From assembly GCA_005656395.1 (NCBI GenBank), contig SRSI01000043.1:558001-622000 (forward strand): a DNA stretch of 64,000 bases, written 5' to 3'. How positions within the stretch are numbered: the first letter of the stretch is position 1; each line of letters begins with the position of its first letter. This document shows, piece by piece, positions 33,601 through 45,490 of the stretch. The notes beneath the pieces were generated by a model. It had not been told where the DNA came from. It saw only the letters and a program-made list of their open reading frames with translations, and searched no databases. Position numbers and translations under genes: made by a program. This DNA is from Strongyloides papillosus. Lineage: Eukaryota; Nematoda; Chromadorea; Rhabditida; Strongyloididae.

Positions 33601-35016
33601 TTTGCCTGTTGTCCTAGAGAGGAAGAAGAAGTAAAGAAAATTGACATGTCAATAAGGTTTGGTACCACAAACCAAATAACTTTTAAGATAAGTAACTTTA
33701 ATAATATTTCAATACAATTATCATAATTTTGTAATTTATTTTTATAAACAAAAATTATTTTTATGTACTTTTATCACATGAAACTAACATCAACAGTAAA
33801 TATATAAGTGTATACTAGAAATGTTACTACAAACAAAAGAGTGGCAAGCTAAAAACTTTTCAAAAAAAATATATTTATAATATATATATATATATAAGAT
33901 ACAAGAGCTATTACATTTATTTTGATAAGATCATTTATATAAACGTTATAAAGTAAATAATAACATTAGTATTAAGATGGAAACATTAAGTATGAGTGAG
34001 TCTAAAAAATATAGTACTATTATTCTTAATTTGGTATTGTAATCACCTAATAATAATGATCTAATAAAATTTATATCATATAATATTATATTTAATTGAT
34101 TTTTAAAACAAAACCATATTTCTCAAAATATCATTAATTTTTATTCTTTAAAAATATACAGAAAATTTATGTAATTGCCTCCGTCTAATAGTTGCTTGTA
34201 TTATATTTAATTCCTATAGAATTGTTATCATTCAATGTTCCATTTATATTTTAAAGTGTGGACAAATCACTTCGAAAATGATTCATTATTACATTTATTT
34301 TATAGATAAAGAAATATCATGATTAAGATAGCATTACTATTTTAAATATTACTTTGTAAAAATATTTTATTTTAAATTACGTGTGAAAGAAAGATTAAGT
34401 TTTTTTTTAAAAATAAATTTAATAATAGTAATGTGCTAAATAATTTCTCGTAATAATGAGAATTGCTGTTCTAATAAATAAGGATGTTAAAAAATTTTCA
34501 TAGACTAAATCTTTTTACAAAACATGAAAATTGGTAAATGAAAAAAATACCTGGAAAATAAAAGTTTTAATGTGACTGAGAAGAAAATATAATGCTAAAT
34601 TTTTAATTTAATTTTATGAAAGGGGATTTTTTTATTAATATCGAAAAAAAGTATTTTCGAAAAATAAAAGTTCTATTTTAGTAGAATTCATAAAAAAAAC
34701 TAAATAAAATAGCAAGCATTAGCCGTCTAATTAAGTTAAAATATTGTAATAAGATATATTGATGTTAATAAAATAAAAAAAATTACGAAAAAAATAATGC
34801 ATGAATAAATAAAAAGTTAAGGGAGTATATCTTTATATAAAAAATATATACAAATTCAATTTAAATATGTCTTATAAATGAAAAAATTTTTTCTTTAAGT
34901 AAACAAACTTACAGCAATACATTATCTGTGAATATTTGATTAAACAACATCATCATTTCATCGCCATCATTTGAAAAGATTGGTGAATTTACATTAAATA
35001 ACATTGCACTTTCCAT
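30677..35016 (-). CDS. Poly(rC)-binding protein (PCBP/hnRNP E-like) with two KH domains
   Basis: Four exons, 35016..34913, 32503..31603, 31340..31283 and 31110..30677, give 498 residues. The 2.4 kb first intron (34912..32504) is by far the longest in the window. It is supported by GTAAGT, a TTTTTTCAG acceptor and in-phase joining. KH1 (about 91-160, GXXG loop IIGRGG) and KH2 (about 173-243, VIGKQG, followed by PPRGTNIPYRPK) closely match PCBP1/2. PCBPs normally carry a third KH domain at the C-terminus. Here the region after KH2 is Ala/Gln-rich, then Gly/Pro/Ser-rich and ends GGNHKKRYSPY, with no GXXG. Likely binds C-rich RNA in mRNA stability or splicing. A TTTTTAG lies 12 nt before the ATG, possibly a trans-splice acceptor. 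Confidence 0.85.
32504..34912 (-). other. 2.4 kb intron of the KH-domain gene
   Basis: Bounded by a GTAAGT donor (34912) and a TTTTTTCAG acceptor (32504). All other introns in this window are 41-84 nt, so its length is exceptional and it may hold enhancers or an alternative promoter. The portion at about 33420-33660 is the least AT-rich. I see no nested gene. Confidence 0.6.
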
Positions 35017-35529
35017 AATTTAAAAATCTAAAAATGTTTATTATTAATAACTTTATATATATTTTTGTTTTATTTCATCATTATCTTCACAAACATTAGT
35101 ATATGATGATATGGACACAGAGATTCAATCATTGATTTAAATTTTAAAAATTTATTAATAATATATATATACCTTCTAACTATATCAAATTTCAGGTATT
35201 TGTAACTTTAACTATAAATTTTGCTTATGTCTCTTTTTAAAATTATTAAACGTCTATACATTTCAATATTTTCTGACATTTTTTAACAATTTACGTATTG
35301 TGATTGAAGGAAGCATCTTATCTCGTTTAATGATATGCTTAGATGAAACAATATTAATATCATTTACACTTCATTGTAGTTAAATTAAAAAATTTATTAT
35401 CGCAAAACACAATTTTTTATATTATAATATTTTTGATTAAAATTTTATCCATATATATGTATATTGTACTTTTTCTACTTCTATTTAACAAGAGACAATT
35501 TCAATATTTACAATTTAAATGTATATTTT
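35017..35529. other. Intergenic, nothing recognised
   Basis: About 510 bp, AT-rich. It contains the 3' end region of the 79-residue gene and the presumed promoter of the KH-domain gene, both on the minus strand. No motif identified. Confidence 0.4.
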
Positions 35530-35841
35530 TTATGAGCGGCTTGGAGAACGGGATCTGTATGGTGGAGGTGGTTCATAATTAGAATAACTTGGTGGTTGAT
35601 TATTTATATCTCTTGAAACTGTATTAGGTAATGGAACATTAGTCTAAAATAGTTTAAAACATTATTATGATTAACTTATAGTATTTTAAAAAAACAAAAA
35701 ATAAAATAAACTTGCATATCCGTTTTGTCTTGCGTTGTATTCATTAAGAGCACGTAAACATGCATCCACAGTCTCTGGAGCTAAAGGCTTTGAATATTTA
35801 TCCACTCTAGAAGATCCGAAAAAATCGATGCCCCAGCCCAT
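35530..35841 (-). CDS. Small conserved-looking protein, 79 residues, with a probable GC-AG intron
   Basis: Exon 1 35841..35716 encodes 42 residues starting MGWGIDFFGSSRVDKYSKPL; exon 2 35643..35530 encodes 37 residues ending PPPPYRSRSPSRS. The only phase-compatible junction uses a GC donor (TAT|GCAAGT) with a TTTTAG acceptor. GCAAGT is the usual form of the rare GC-AG 5' splice site. Using the neighbouring GT instead would end the protein at once after the splice. The N-terminal half has a compact Gly/aromatic start and a helix with ACLRALNEYNA. The C-terminal half is Pro/Tyr/Ser-rich with an RS-like tail. I do not recognise the family. Confidence 0.55.
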
Positions 35842-37683
35842 GTTAAATAGTTGTAGAATTAAAATCTAAAAATAAATTAAATTTTAAATTTTATCAAATT
35901 TATAAACATTTAATATTACAACAAATTGTTAAATTTTCTATAATTAATAAATGCCTTTATCATAAAGTTCATTTAATTCCGGATGTCAATTAGTGGTGGT
36001 AAAGGTATTTGAGGTATAAAAATAAATAAAACAGTTGTCATACTCAATAAATGTTTAACTTTTAAAATATGCCACATTGTTACACATTCTTTTATCATCA
36101 TTATTATTATTTAAATATATATTATTTAAAGTAATATTATATATCTTATCAATATGACGGCAAAATTTTAAAATAAAAATATAAAATGATAAAATACCAC
36201 TGGCATAGATATAAATATATACATTAGGAAAAATGGAGTAACTATGTAAAATATAAAAAGATAAAGCGGCTAAATGCATGTATATATAGGGTAGTGTTGT
36301 TTTGGCAAAGAATGATACGAAAAAATTGTTTTAAAACTACTCTTTGCTTTCTTTCCCCATACAATATTTTATACTCAATGTGGCTATTTTTGCAAATTGC
36401 TTCCATATTTTATTATTAAAGTATTTTTAGTATAAAAGCAACTAACCAACTAAAAATTAAATATATACTATTGAAAAGGAAGATGAGTTGGTATAAGATA
36501 AAAAAGGAATTATTTCCTGCAATCTTGATTGTTTATTCTGACAATTCAATTAAAAAAATTGCTTTAACATTGTACGGTTGGTTCCCAAATAAAAAGTTTA
36601 ATATAATATTTATTTATTTAAAATATATATGAAAGCATCAAGAGTTAAAATTTAGGCATCACCACTATATCACAGCTTTTTGTACACAATTAAACATATA
36701 TACCATCTCCTCTAAATAGAATGAGGAAAATTAATTTAATATAAACAGACAAAAAAATTTAGATTTATCTTAATAAATTATGTTTGTTTTATTACATATT
36801 AAAATAATCATACGAATAATTGCTAAAAATATATTTCATTGAAGTATGCTATTACTGAATCTTGCAAATATTAATATTATCGTTGTTTTAAACAAGAAAA
36901 AATAAATAGAAGCAATGGGTACTTCTTTAAGATGGGAATCTTTTTCTACTCTAAACAATAAAATAATATTTTCATCTTCTTAATACAATTTTAAAGACTC
37001 AAGATTATCAATGTAACTTAAGAGCGAGAAGATGCTAAACAATGTATATTTTAAATACTTTAAAATATAATAAATATCTGGAAGAGATATTTTATTAGCG
37101 TCTAGTTTATTATATTATTAATATGTCATATGTAAACTCAGGTTTTTCTCAAAAAGCAAATGTACTTATAATGATATAACAATCATATGATTGGTAGAAT
37201 AGCTGGGATTTATTACTTTACATAGTGATAACATAAAATTTTAAAAAGTCATTTTCTTAACAAAAGATCATAAAAGTATTTTTAAATGATAAGACAATGA
37301 TTGACTCAATCTTTTATGACATCATTTTCATTTTTTACAATAAATTTTATATCTTTTTACCTTTATCACCAAAATTAGTGTACTTTTACGATTACATTTA
37401 TTAATCTTTTATGTACATACGAGATAATTAACATTACAAGAAAACACAACCTTTACTTGATCATCTTAATTTTTTTCAAAGTTTTTCCTACGCAAAATTA
37501 AGGATTAAATTTTTATTTTTTGTTTTTTTATCAGCTTTAAATTTATTTTATAAATAAAATTTATTTCTTTGTGTTCAAAGAACAGTTTAATACAAAAAAA
37601 ATTGTAGAAATGAGTAATTTATTTTAAATTTTGCAAAATTCATGAAATAATGGTAATTATTTTAGTTATTACCTTAAAAAGGA
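35842..37683. other. AT-rich intergenic region upstream of the tRNA 3' side
   Basis: About 1.8 kb without a supportable gene. One 74-codon minus-strand open frame near 36055-36279 has the composition of random A/T sequence and lacks an upstream context, so it is not called. The last bases include the Pol III terminator of the tRNA. Confidence 0.4.
37676..37680 (-). terminator. Pol III terminator of tRNA-Thr
   Basis: A run of five T on the minus strand begins 3 nt after the tRNA discriminator base, as expected for RNA polymerase III termination. Confidence 0.75.
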
Positions 37684-37755
37684 TGCCTCATGCTGGAATC
37701 GAACCAGCGACCTTCTGTTTACTAGACAGACGCTCTGCCCCTGAGCCAATGAGGC
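37684..37755 (-). tRNA. tRNA-Thr (anticodon AGT)
   Basis: A 72 nt cloverleaf on the minus strand. Acceptor stem GCCTCAT pairs with ATGAGGC, D-arm GCTC/GAGC, anticodon stem TCTGT/ACAGA around loop CTAGTAA (anticodon AGT, read as IGU on ACU/ACC/ACA threonine codons). The T-arm GCTGG/CCAGC surrounds TTCGATT. Discriminator base A. There is no intron and no encoded CCA, normal for a eukaryotic nuclear tRNA. Internal A and B boxes are present in the usual places. Confidence 0.95.
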
Positions 37756-39175
37756 ACGCTGGGTCGAAAAAATCGTAATTTTGCAGCAAATTATCGAAAA
37801 AACGTGTAATTTTTAAGCTATTACAACCAAAAAGTCTTAATCTTTTATATTTCACTATTTTAAGTGCTTATCTACAGCTTGAAATTAAATAAAAGACTAA
37901 AATTAGTGTTTTGCAAAAATTACAACAAATAAAATCTAATTTTAGATTCAAGTTAGATTATAACAAATTTAGATAATTGTTCTTGAAAAAATGACATGAA
38001 TCACAGTAAAATTCAATTTCATGATGCTGAAATCATTAATTTATAATTAATTTCCTCAAATATTTATCAAAGAACACTTTAATACTTTTTCAAAATTCAA
38101 TACTTTTGAGTGCTTAAGATTTTGAATTCATAAATAATTATTTACAGGGATGATGTTTCACCGAAGTCTTTTTTACCATATCCATTTCTTTTTACTCATC
38201 CGAAATAATTACACCTCTGAGAACCATATCATTAGAAATGTGAGAATAAACTTTTTTTTTCAAAATTCACATTAAACTTCATAATTTCTTTCAACAAAAT
38301 AAAAAATAAAGAAAGACTACATCAATAATTACAATATTTACCAAATAATCCCTACATAATTACACAAACTTTTAATCTTTAAGTCATACTTTTCATCGCT
38401 TATCAATATTTATTTAAATGATAACGAATTTTTCCGTGTCATGATCATATAACTCTCATAAACTTCAATAAAACCATTTTTATGTGACATCAATAAAATA
38501 TTATTTAATCTACTAAGATCACTAAATTTTTACGAACAAATATCTGTAGTTAAATGGATTTCAGTAAATTAATATTTCGAAAAGTGAAAATTATTTATGA
38601 GTAGTCAGTTAGCAAATGGTAACTAAAATGATATTATAGTGTATCTCACCTGTTATCACGTAAAAGTTAAATATATTTGCAAAACGAATATTAGCAATTT
38701 ATTATAAAAAAAATTTTTTTTTCTTTTAAGACTTTTATTTTAAATAGTCACTATTTGTTAAAATCTTAAAATGTAAGGAATTATTAGAATTCAAATTGTT
38801 TATATACAGAGAAGTAATTATATTAATTCTGTTAAAGTATTGTGATTCAAGATTTATTTGAAATTTGTCTTCCCGAAGTAATTTGAAAACTATTAATTCC
38901 TGTATATACTAATAATAAAAATTCAATTATTAATATTATTTTATATTTTCATCATAAAATACATTAAATTTGCAAAACTTTAATAAAAATTCATATTCAA
39001 ATTTATTGTATAAGGTATAAAAAAATAAATATTTAAAAATACATTGTGTTAAAAATTATTTAATTTTAATACTTATATTTAAATATTAAATGAAAGAATA
39101 AAGAAAATACTTTTTCCGTTAATTTTTTGAAAAATTAATAATTGATCAAGTTTATTTTCTCTTCATTGATAATTT
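37756..39175. other. Intergenic, nothing recognised
   Basis: About 1.4 kb of A/T-rich spacer between the tRNA and the 3' end of the innexin gene. No open frame, fold or repeat that I can support. Confidence 0.4.
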
Positions 39176-40883
39176 TTACCTTCTTCCTGGTAAACGTCCT
39201 TTACCACCCATGGAATATGCAGTCTTCCTCGTATGGGATGATGAAGGAATTGAAGAATATAGCAAAAGATTATCTGATTCTTCATTATCTTCGTCATTAT
39301 CCTGCGCATAATTTCCAATTCTAGATAACATTTGTTTGGCTAAGATGCCTGATTTGCCTTTACCTCTGGCTCTTGCGAGGTGGGTACTACGAGATCCTCC
39401 TAACTCGGTTTTAGGAGTCGTAGTACCCAATAATTCCTATTTACTACTTAACGGAGGTGGAGTAACAGGTGTCAAACTAACAGTAGGCTTTAACCTTTCT
39501 CTTTTTATTGAGTTCTGAGATCCTGGTATTAATGGAGATGTATCTTGAGATAGTGGTGGAGATACAGGCGGTATTACATATGGTTCATCAATTGTAACTA
39601 ATGGTACTAACATAGATGTTTTACGTCTTTGGAAGTGTGGATATAAAGAATCAACTTTGATTTCGTCTTCATATTGTGGTTCAAAAGATTGTCTCTTAGA
39701 TTCCTGGAATATGTCCCACATTTTATCTACAACCTCACAACATACTAAAATTCCACTATGGATTGTTAACATTTTTAGTACGAAAACTCCATCCATCTTT
39801 ATATGATTTCTAACAAACTATAATTAACGGTTTATTAAATATTAGAAAAAAACTACAAACCTCATCTACATCATCATTTGATTTCTTTTCACTGAAATTG
39901 ATATCAGCCAATTTAAGCCTTCGTATTATAAATTTTTTTCTTGATTCATAAAACACAGACGACCATATCCATGATATTAAAGAAACAATTGAAGTAATTG
40001 TAAGCAAAGTATACCATAACCATAATAAAATAAAAACTTTTTCCGTAAAAATATTTATAACAAGAACACATTGTACTGTATGTCGTTGGATTGCTCCCAT
40101 TAATCTAATATCCAAATCACAATATGTTATCCGAGGAAAATTTCCAGATTCAGCCCATGGTCTACCAAACATTAGATCTTTTATTACACTCAATCCATAT
40201 ATCCCATAACCATCTGTTTGAAGGAACTTATTCATCAAGTACATTTGAAACAAAACATTTATTAAAAACAATATTTTAATGCCAAGATAGAGAAATGTCA
40301 AGAATGAGGCACAAAATCGTAAATTAATAAGTTTTGAAAGTAATTTAAGATGATAGGTATGTTGACTTCCAAAACAGAATCTGTGACGGAAGATAGATGT
40401 TAAATGGACTGCTAAACCGTTCACATTCTTCTGCCTCATTGTTGGTTGGATGTTGGCTCGATCATTTCCAAACGCCATGATATCTTTTAATCTTATTCCA
40501 CTACGATCGTACATTACTCTCCATATCAGGCATGGACTGTAAAATAAGAATGCTGAAATAACAAGAAAAAAAGGTGTCCACTGATAATAGCTAATCATCC
40601 TATCTTCTCTTTCTTCTTTCTCGTCTGGAATGGTTTGAGAAAATGGAACATAATATGTATTCCTTGCCCAGCAATACATTTCTGTATAGTCCTCCCATGC
40701 TGGTTTGTATTCAGCTGGTAACCAGCATTCTATAGGTCTTCCACCAAACATTTTCAAGGAAATCAAAACAGCCGTCACTAATAGGAATGTTGAAGTATAA
40801 TAGTAATGTAACCTATCCGAAATATCATCATCTGCTTGTGGTTGAAGAAAGGATAACGTTCCAACAATCTCCGCAAAAACCAT
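39176..40883 (-). CDS. Innexin gap-junction channel protein
   Basis: Exon A 40883..39861 and exon B beginning 39796 are joined over a 64 nt intron (GTTTGT donor). Four membrane segments, the extracellular signature GRPIECWLPAEYKPAWEDYTE with YCWARNTYYVPF, and the innexin DRLHYYYTSTFLL start are clear. The C-terminus starts MDGVFVLKMLTIHSGI as in other innexins. Two 3' ends are possible. Exon B may read to TAG at 39439..39437 (460 residues). Alternatively a 45 nt intron (39481..39437, GTTAGT/AAATAG) may remove that stop and add 86 residues (exon C 39436..39176, total 532, basic Gly/Arg-rich end). Innexins form invertebrate gap junctions between muscle, neurons or epithelial cells. Which family member this is cannot be said by eye. 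Confidence 0.9.
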
Positions 40884-41720
40884 TACTAATACATATAAAC
40901 TTTATACAATTTTAGAGGTATTTCAAAAAAGTAGGAGAATTTACCCTTACCAATGTTGAGTAAGGTGATCAAAATTTTAACTTTAAACAATATATTTTAT
41001 ATATATCACAAATTTGACAAGTTGTAAATAATATAGTATTTAGTTAGTGAGATACAAAGGTTCTTATAATTTGATAATATTGTCAAGTTTACAATAAAAT
41101 CATAGACTGTATTAAATTTCTCTCTTAATCAAAAAGATGGGTTAATAGTTGAATATTTATTTTTAAAGAAAAGAAAAATATATTTTCTATTATTATTGTA
41201 GGCTTTTGAAGGAAAGAACCGTGATAAAATAAGGTTAGAAGTTTTGTAAAGATTATGAATCTATTTTAAACAATAAAAATAATTTATTGTATATATTTGT
41301 TTAACAACTTTTTAATTCATTCATTCATAATATCAATTTAATTATTCTGAAGCATAAGAATGTTGTTAAAAAAATCAAAAACATTTTTTATATATTTACT
41401 TAAAAGTTATCATTTCCATTTGATGTCTTACACATGAAGTTTCAAACAATCTGTGTTTCTATTTCTTTCACTCATAATAAAATATTTTTTCCTTAATAAA
41501 TAATAATCATTGTATTTTTTTAAATAATTTTAATGCTTCATCAAAAGAAAAAACTATCCATTCATATGAAACATATATATATAAGTTTACATATAAATGT
41601 TTTATTTCTTTTTTCCTCAAACAAATTTGATATATATTATTATAAATAAACTAAGGTGATTCAAATAAAAAATATTTTCATTCATTTTTATGTGTATGAA
41701 GTTAATTGATAAGTTCTAAA
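40884..41720. other. Divergent intergenic region (innexin / astacin)
   Basis: About 840 bp between two head-to-head start codons and therefore the likely home of both promoters. AT-rich; no distinct motif seen. Confidence 0.4.
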
Positions 41721-42742
41721 ATGTGTAAAACTACTTGGTATTATTTAATATTTGTTGTTTGTTTAACTATTTTTTCATATCCCTCCTATCAGAATGCTGA
41801 AATATTAAGTATCATAAAAAAGGTAGTGGTATAATTAAACTTTTCTTTAAATATTTTATTTTACTTTTATTGTAGAATCAAACAAAAAAACATTCGAATC
41901 GGATCCTTGAAGATGATATGATTCTCACGGAATATGATATTAATTTATTATTCAACAAAACTAAAAATTCACAAAATCTAAAAACAACCTTATCTCAAGA
42001 CAAAAATGCAATAACTTTCTTTACAGCTCTTGCCCCAAACAATCCCAAAAGGTGGACAAAATATTTTGAAAACGGATCATATTATATTCCGTACATATTT
42101 GACACAACAATAGACGTTCCTGAAAAAAATTTAATCTTAAAATCAATGAAAAATATTGCTTCACATACATGTGTTAAATTTAGAGAAAGGACTAAAGAAA
42201 ATAATTATTTAAATATTCAATCAACGCCCTCACAGGGGTGTTTCTCCTATGTCGGAATGAGGGGTGGAAAACAACCTGTTGAACTTGGAACTGAGGAAAC
42301 AACAACATGTTTCTCTAAAAGAATTGTTACACATGAATTGTTACATGCTGTAGGTTTATATCATGAACATATGAGAATAGATAGAGATGATTATGTTACA
42401 ATTCATAGAGAAAATGTTCAAGAAGGTACTGAAGTGCAGTTTGAAAAAGTTATGGGAACGGGAGTTTCTACCTATAATATACCATATGATTATTTAAGTA
42501 TAATGCATTATGGAAAACATTTTTTCGCAAAAAATAATACACTGGTAACGATTGAGCCTAAAGATAAAAGATTTATAGACGTGATTGGAAGTCTGGAAGC
42601 ACCATCTTCTAGTGATTGGTTGAAAGTTTGTGAGATGTACCAATGTGAAGTATGTAACAATGCTTCTTACAAAATATTTAATATGCTACCATATATTATA
42701 AACTATGTCTTTCTATTTTTTTTAAAAAGAATTTTTTATTAA
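41721..42742 (+). CDS. Astacin (M12A) zinc metalloprotease with hydrophobic C-terminal tail
   Basis: Exons 41721..41822 and 41876..42742 (53 nt intron) give 322 residues. A signal peptide (about 1-20) and a short propeptide precede the catalytic domain, which starts near KRWTKYFENGSYYIPYIF. The zinc motif HELLHAVGLYHEHMRID (HExxHxxGxxHE, from about residue 187) and the Met-turn SIMHYG with its zinc-ligand Tyr (about 242-247) are complete, so it should be an active peptidase. Astacins are strongly expanded in Strongyloides-type parasites and are linked to tissue migration and feeding. Unusually, no EGF, CUB or ShK module follows. The protein instead ends in a hydrophobic stretch (MLPYIINYVFLFFLKRIFY), suggesting a membrane anchor. 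Convergent with RMI1, 89 bp between stops. Confidence 0.92.
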
Positions 42743-42831
42743 AATTATTCACAAAAAGTATCTAGTTGTCAGTAACAAAAAAATATATAGAATATACAAT
42801 TGAAAAATATGTACACAATATACAAAAGACA

Positions 42832-44492
42832 TTACCAAAGTTTTTGCTTTTTACTTGGTATGTCATCTTCCACGATATACTCATCATCAGAGTCGATGAG
42901 GATATACGTCTGAGGTTTATTTACAGGTGTCTTAGGTTTAGTCTCACTAACATTAATATCAGGTAAGGAAAAAGTTTCATCTAAAAGTTTACAATTTGAT
43001 CCATTTAATAATAAATTATTACTATCATTTACTTCCAATTTCCCATGTATTAATAGTTTAAATCCCGGGAGTAAATGACCATGATTACACGTATTACAAG
43101 TGATTGGTTCCCTTATGATTGCATCAAAATATTTGTTTCCATCACTTAATTTATATACAAATTTACATTGCGAATTACCGTTCTCAACTTTTATGTTATC
43201 ATCTTTTCTAAGAGAAATTGATTCAATCTCCATTATTAAATGACTTTCTATTTCTTGAAATCCTTTTTTGAATTCTGGAGAAGAACTTATTAAGCACTTG
43301 CTAATACCACATTCTAGGAAAAGTTGATAAATGTATTTCATTTGGCTTTTTGTATCCGAATACTTATTACTAACTTTTTGTAAATTACTAGAAATCCAAT
43401 CGTTATTAAGAAATATATGAAGTTTAAAAAAGTAGTCGAAAATTTCAGGGACAGTTAGATTCTTATCCTTCAAAGTAGAATTACTCTTAACATTTGAAGT
43501 TACTATGTTCAAAGGTTTGTTAGATGTATGAGGAGTCTTCTTTTGAAGAGTTGAAACATTATTTCCATCAAAACGATTAATTGATGAACTAGTCAAAGAA
43601 ATTTCTGCTTTTGGCACATCATTACTAGTATTTTCCTTGTTAGGAATAGTATTTTCCTCTTCTTTTTTGTATGTATAATCCAAGGAATTTGATAACTGTT
43701 GAAGATTATTAATGGAGTTGTTACTAAGAGCATTATCAACTTCTTTCATTTTTTCCCTGCAATATTTCTTAGCTTGTTTTCTATCCTTACTTGATATATT
43801 TAGTTTAGGTAACAATCCAGCTAGAACCTTATCCAATGTATTTTGACTAAGATAAGCTTTAACTGCGCCCCCAATAACTTGACAATTTTCCTTCTTCAAA
43901 TGAATCACTCCATTAGCTATTTCACATTCTCCAGAAATATATAATTTTATTCCAGGTTTAAGATATGCACTCAGGAACGGGATGTGTGTGCTTTCAATAG
44001 CAGTAAAATCGTTTTTCCCATCAGTAACCTTTAACATTAGCATCCTCCTGGCTGAAGATTTAGTTTCTTTATTACTTGCATTAGATTCAGTATTATTAGA
44101 TTGTAAATCAAAATCCCCAATAGAAACACAATTATTAATGCTCATCTCCAAAAATTGCTCTAGTGCCGATCTTGAAACATCGTAAATAGTTTTTACTTGA
44201 ACAAATAAATTAATTTTTTCTCTATGGTAGTATTTATCATTATTCCAGTTGAAAATTTTCTTAATACTTAGTGAATCGCATAAATTTGAGTACAAAAGTT
44301 GGTCGAAAACTAGATTCTTGTACTGTTCAAAATTAATATTTAACTTAACGGAAATTAAATAATTACTAAAATGAAACTTACTTTTTGAGAGTCTATGTAG
44401 GCAACGGCATCTTTTAACCAGGATTCATTGATATCGATATGAAGCGTAGAAAAAAAATGTAGCAAAGACCCCACATCCTTGTTAGACTTCAT
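42832..44492 (-). CDS. RMI1: RMI1-like subunit of the BLM-TOP3 dissolvasome
   Basis: Exons 44492..44382 and 44322..42832 (59 nt intron, GTAAGT/AACAG) give 533 residues. The N-terminal helical DUF1767-type region is followed by an OB fold with the family-typical core RRMLMLKVTDGKNDFTAIE (about residues 121-139) and then NGVIHLKKENCQVIGGAVK. A Ser/Asn-rich linker leads to a second OB-like domain near the C-terminus (YKLSDGNKYFDAII...GHLLPGFKLLIHG). In vertebrate RMI1 the C-terminal OB contacts RMI2. Nematode homologues are RMH-1/2. RMI1 stimulates double Holliday-junction dissolution by BLM and TOP3 and regulates crossovers. The 37-residue first exon was recovered by splice signals and opens with a helix typical for the family. 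Confidence 0.85.
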
Positions 44493-45202
44493 AGTTAGGG
44501 TAAAAGAAAACTGCCGCGTAATTCAAAATGTTCTATTAATGAGATAACAAACTTCCAAACGCAAATTATCGCTTTAAGATTAATTTGTTTTTGTAAAAAA
44601 TAAGACCTGTACCAACATGCCGAGAAATGTTATTGATATGCGCGTGACTATATTTTGTTATCAGTTATATGCATTAATATTTAAAGTTTTTGAAGGTTGT
44701 TTTATCACATGTTTTTGATAGTTATTTTAGAGTCTTTTTTTTAAATTATTTTAAAGGAGAGAATGAAGCATTTTCTCAAAATTAAGAGAATTTATTCAAC
44801 ACAATTTTTACTAATCAAATCATTTAAAAAAGGCATTGAATCGTTGTAATGTTTAAAGATTACAGTTATATTCATAGAAAAGTAAACAAAGTGTGGGGTC
44901 ACAATTCAGGAAATACGTGTTATTAACAACATTTTAAACTCTATTGCGACAAAATACCAGGGCAAAGTTTACACTTCAAACAAAAATATCCCATGTAAAA
45001 TTAAATTTACTAGAAAAATAAAAGAAAATAGAGAGAAAAAATAACAAAGAAAATAAAATTATTAGCATCAGATCAACCGTTCTTTTTGATCTTCCTTTTA
45101 CCTCTATCGCTTTTATTTACCAAATACATCTTTTGAATACATCATACTTATATAGGAGATCAAAAATCCACATTCTTTTTTAATTTACAATAGCAAAAAT
45201 AA
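44493..45202. other. Intergenic, nothing recognised
   Basis: About 710 bp between RMI1 and ELOF1 on the same strand. One 18-codon basic open frame on the minus strand near 45070-45130 is too short to support. Otherwise AT-rich. Confidence 0.4.
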
Positions 45203-45490
45203 TTAATCGTAGCCTTTCTTGTTATCTCCACAGGTTATTCCATTTTGAGCGTCACAAGCATCGATCCAGGCGTTGTAGACGTCAATTGCTTCATGAAGGT
45301 GATTGACCGTCATTTGGTAATGTTCATTGCATAAACGACAGTAAATTTTCCCAATACTTGTGTTGTGATCAATTTTACATTCAACACACAACTCCTGCTG
45401 ACAGAATGGACAGTCGAAGATTTTTGGTAAAGGTATAATAGGTTTTACCTTAGCTGGGCCTTTTCTTGAGGAGGATTTACGTTTTCCCAT
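45203..45490 (-). CDS. ELOF1: Transcription elongation factor 1 homologue (ELOF1/Elf1)
   Basis: Single exon, 95 residues. The basic N-terminus MGKRKSSSRKGPAKVK is followed by a four-cysteine zinc ribbon (CPFCQQELCVECK...YCRLCNEHYQ) and the helix IDVYNAWIDACDA, the family hallmark (VDVYSDWIDAC in human). The length fits the family (83 in human) with a small C-terminal extension. ELOF1 binds elongating RNA polymerase II and supports transcription through nucleosomes and transcription-coupled repair. Both CxxC knuckles are intact. Divergent from PPP1R11. Confidence 0.95.
   Translation of the reverse strand: MGKRKSSSRKGPAKVKPIIPLPKIFDCPFCQQELCVECKIDHNTSIGKIYCRLCNEHYQMTVNHLHEAIDVYNAWIDACDAQNGITCGDNKKGYD

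Noticed and set aside
36055..36279. 74-codon minus-strand open frame near the small GC-AG gene
   Set aside because: Composition follows local A/T background, no splice or homology support.
45060..45135. Short basic minus-strand frame (18 codons) downstream of ELOF1
   Set aside because: Too short, no acceptor connecting it to ELOF1, whose own stop is clear.
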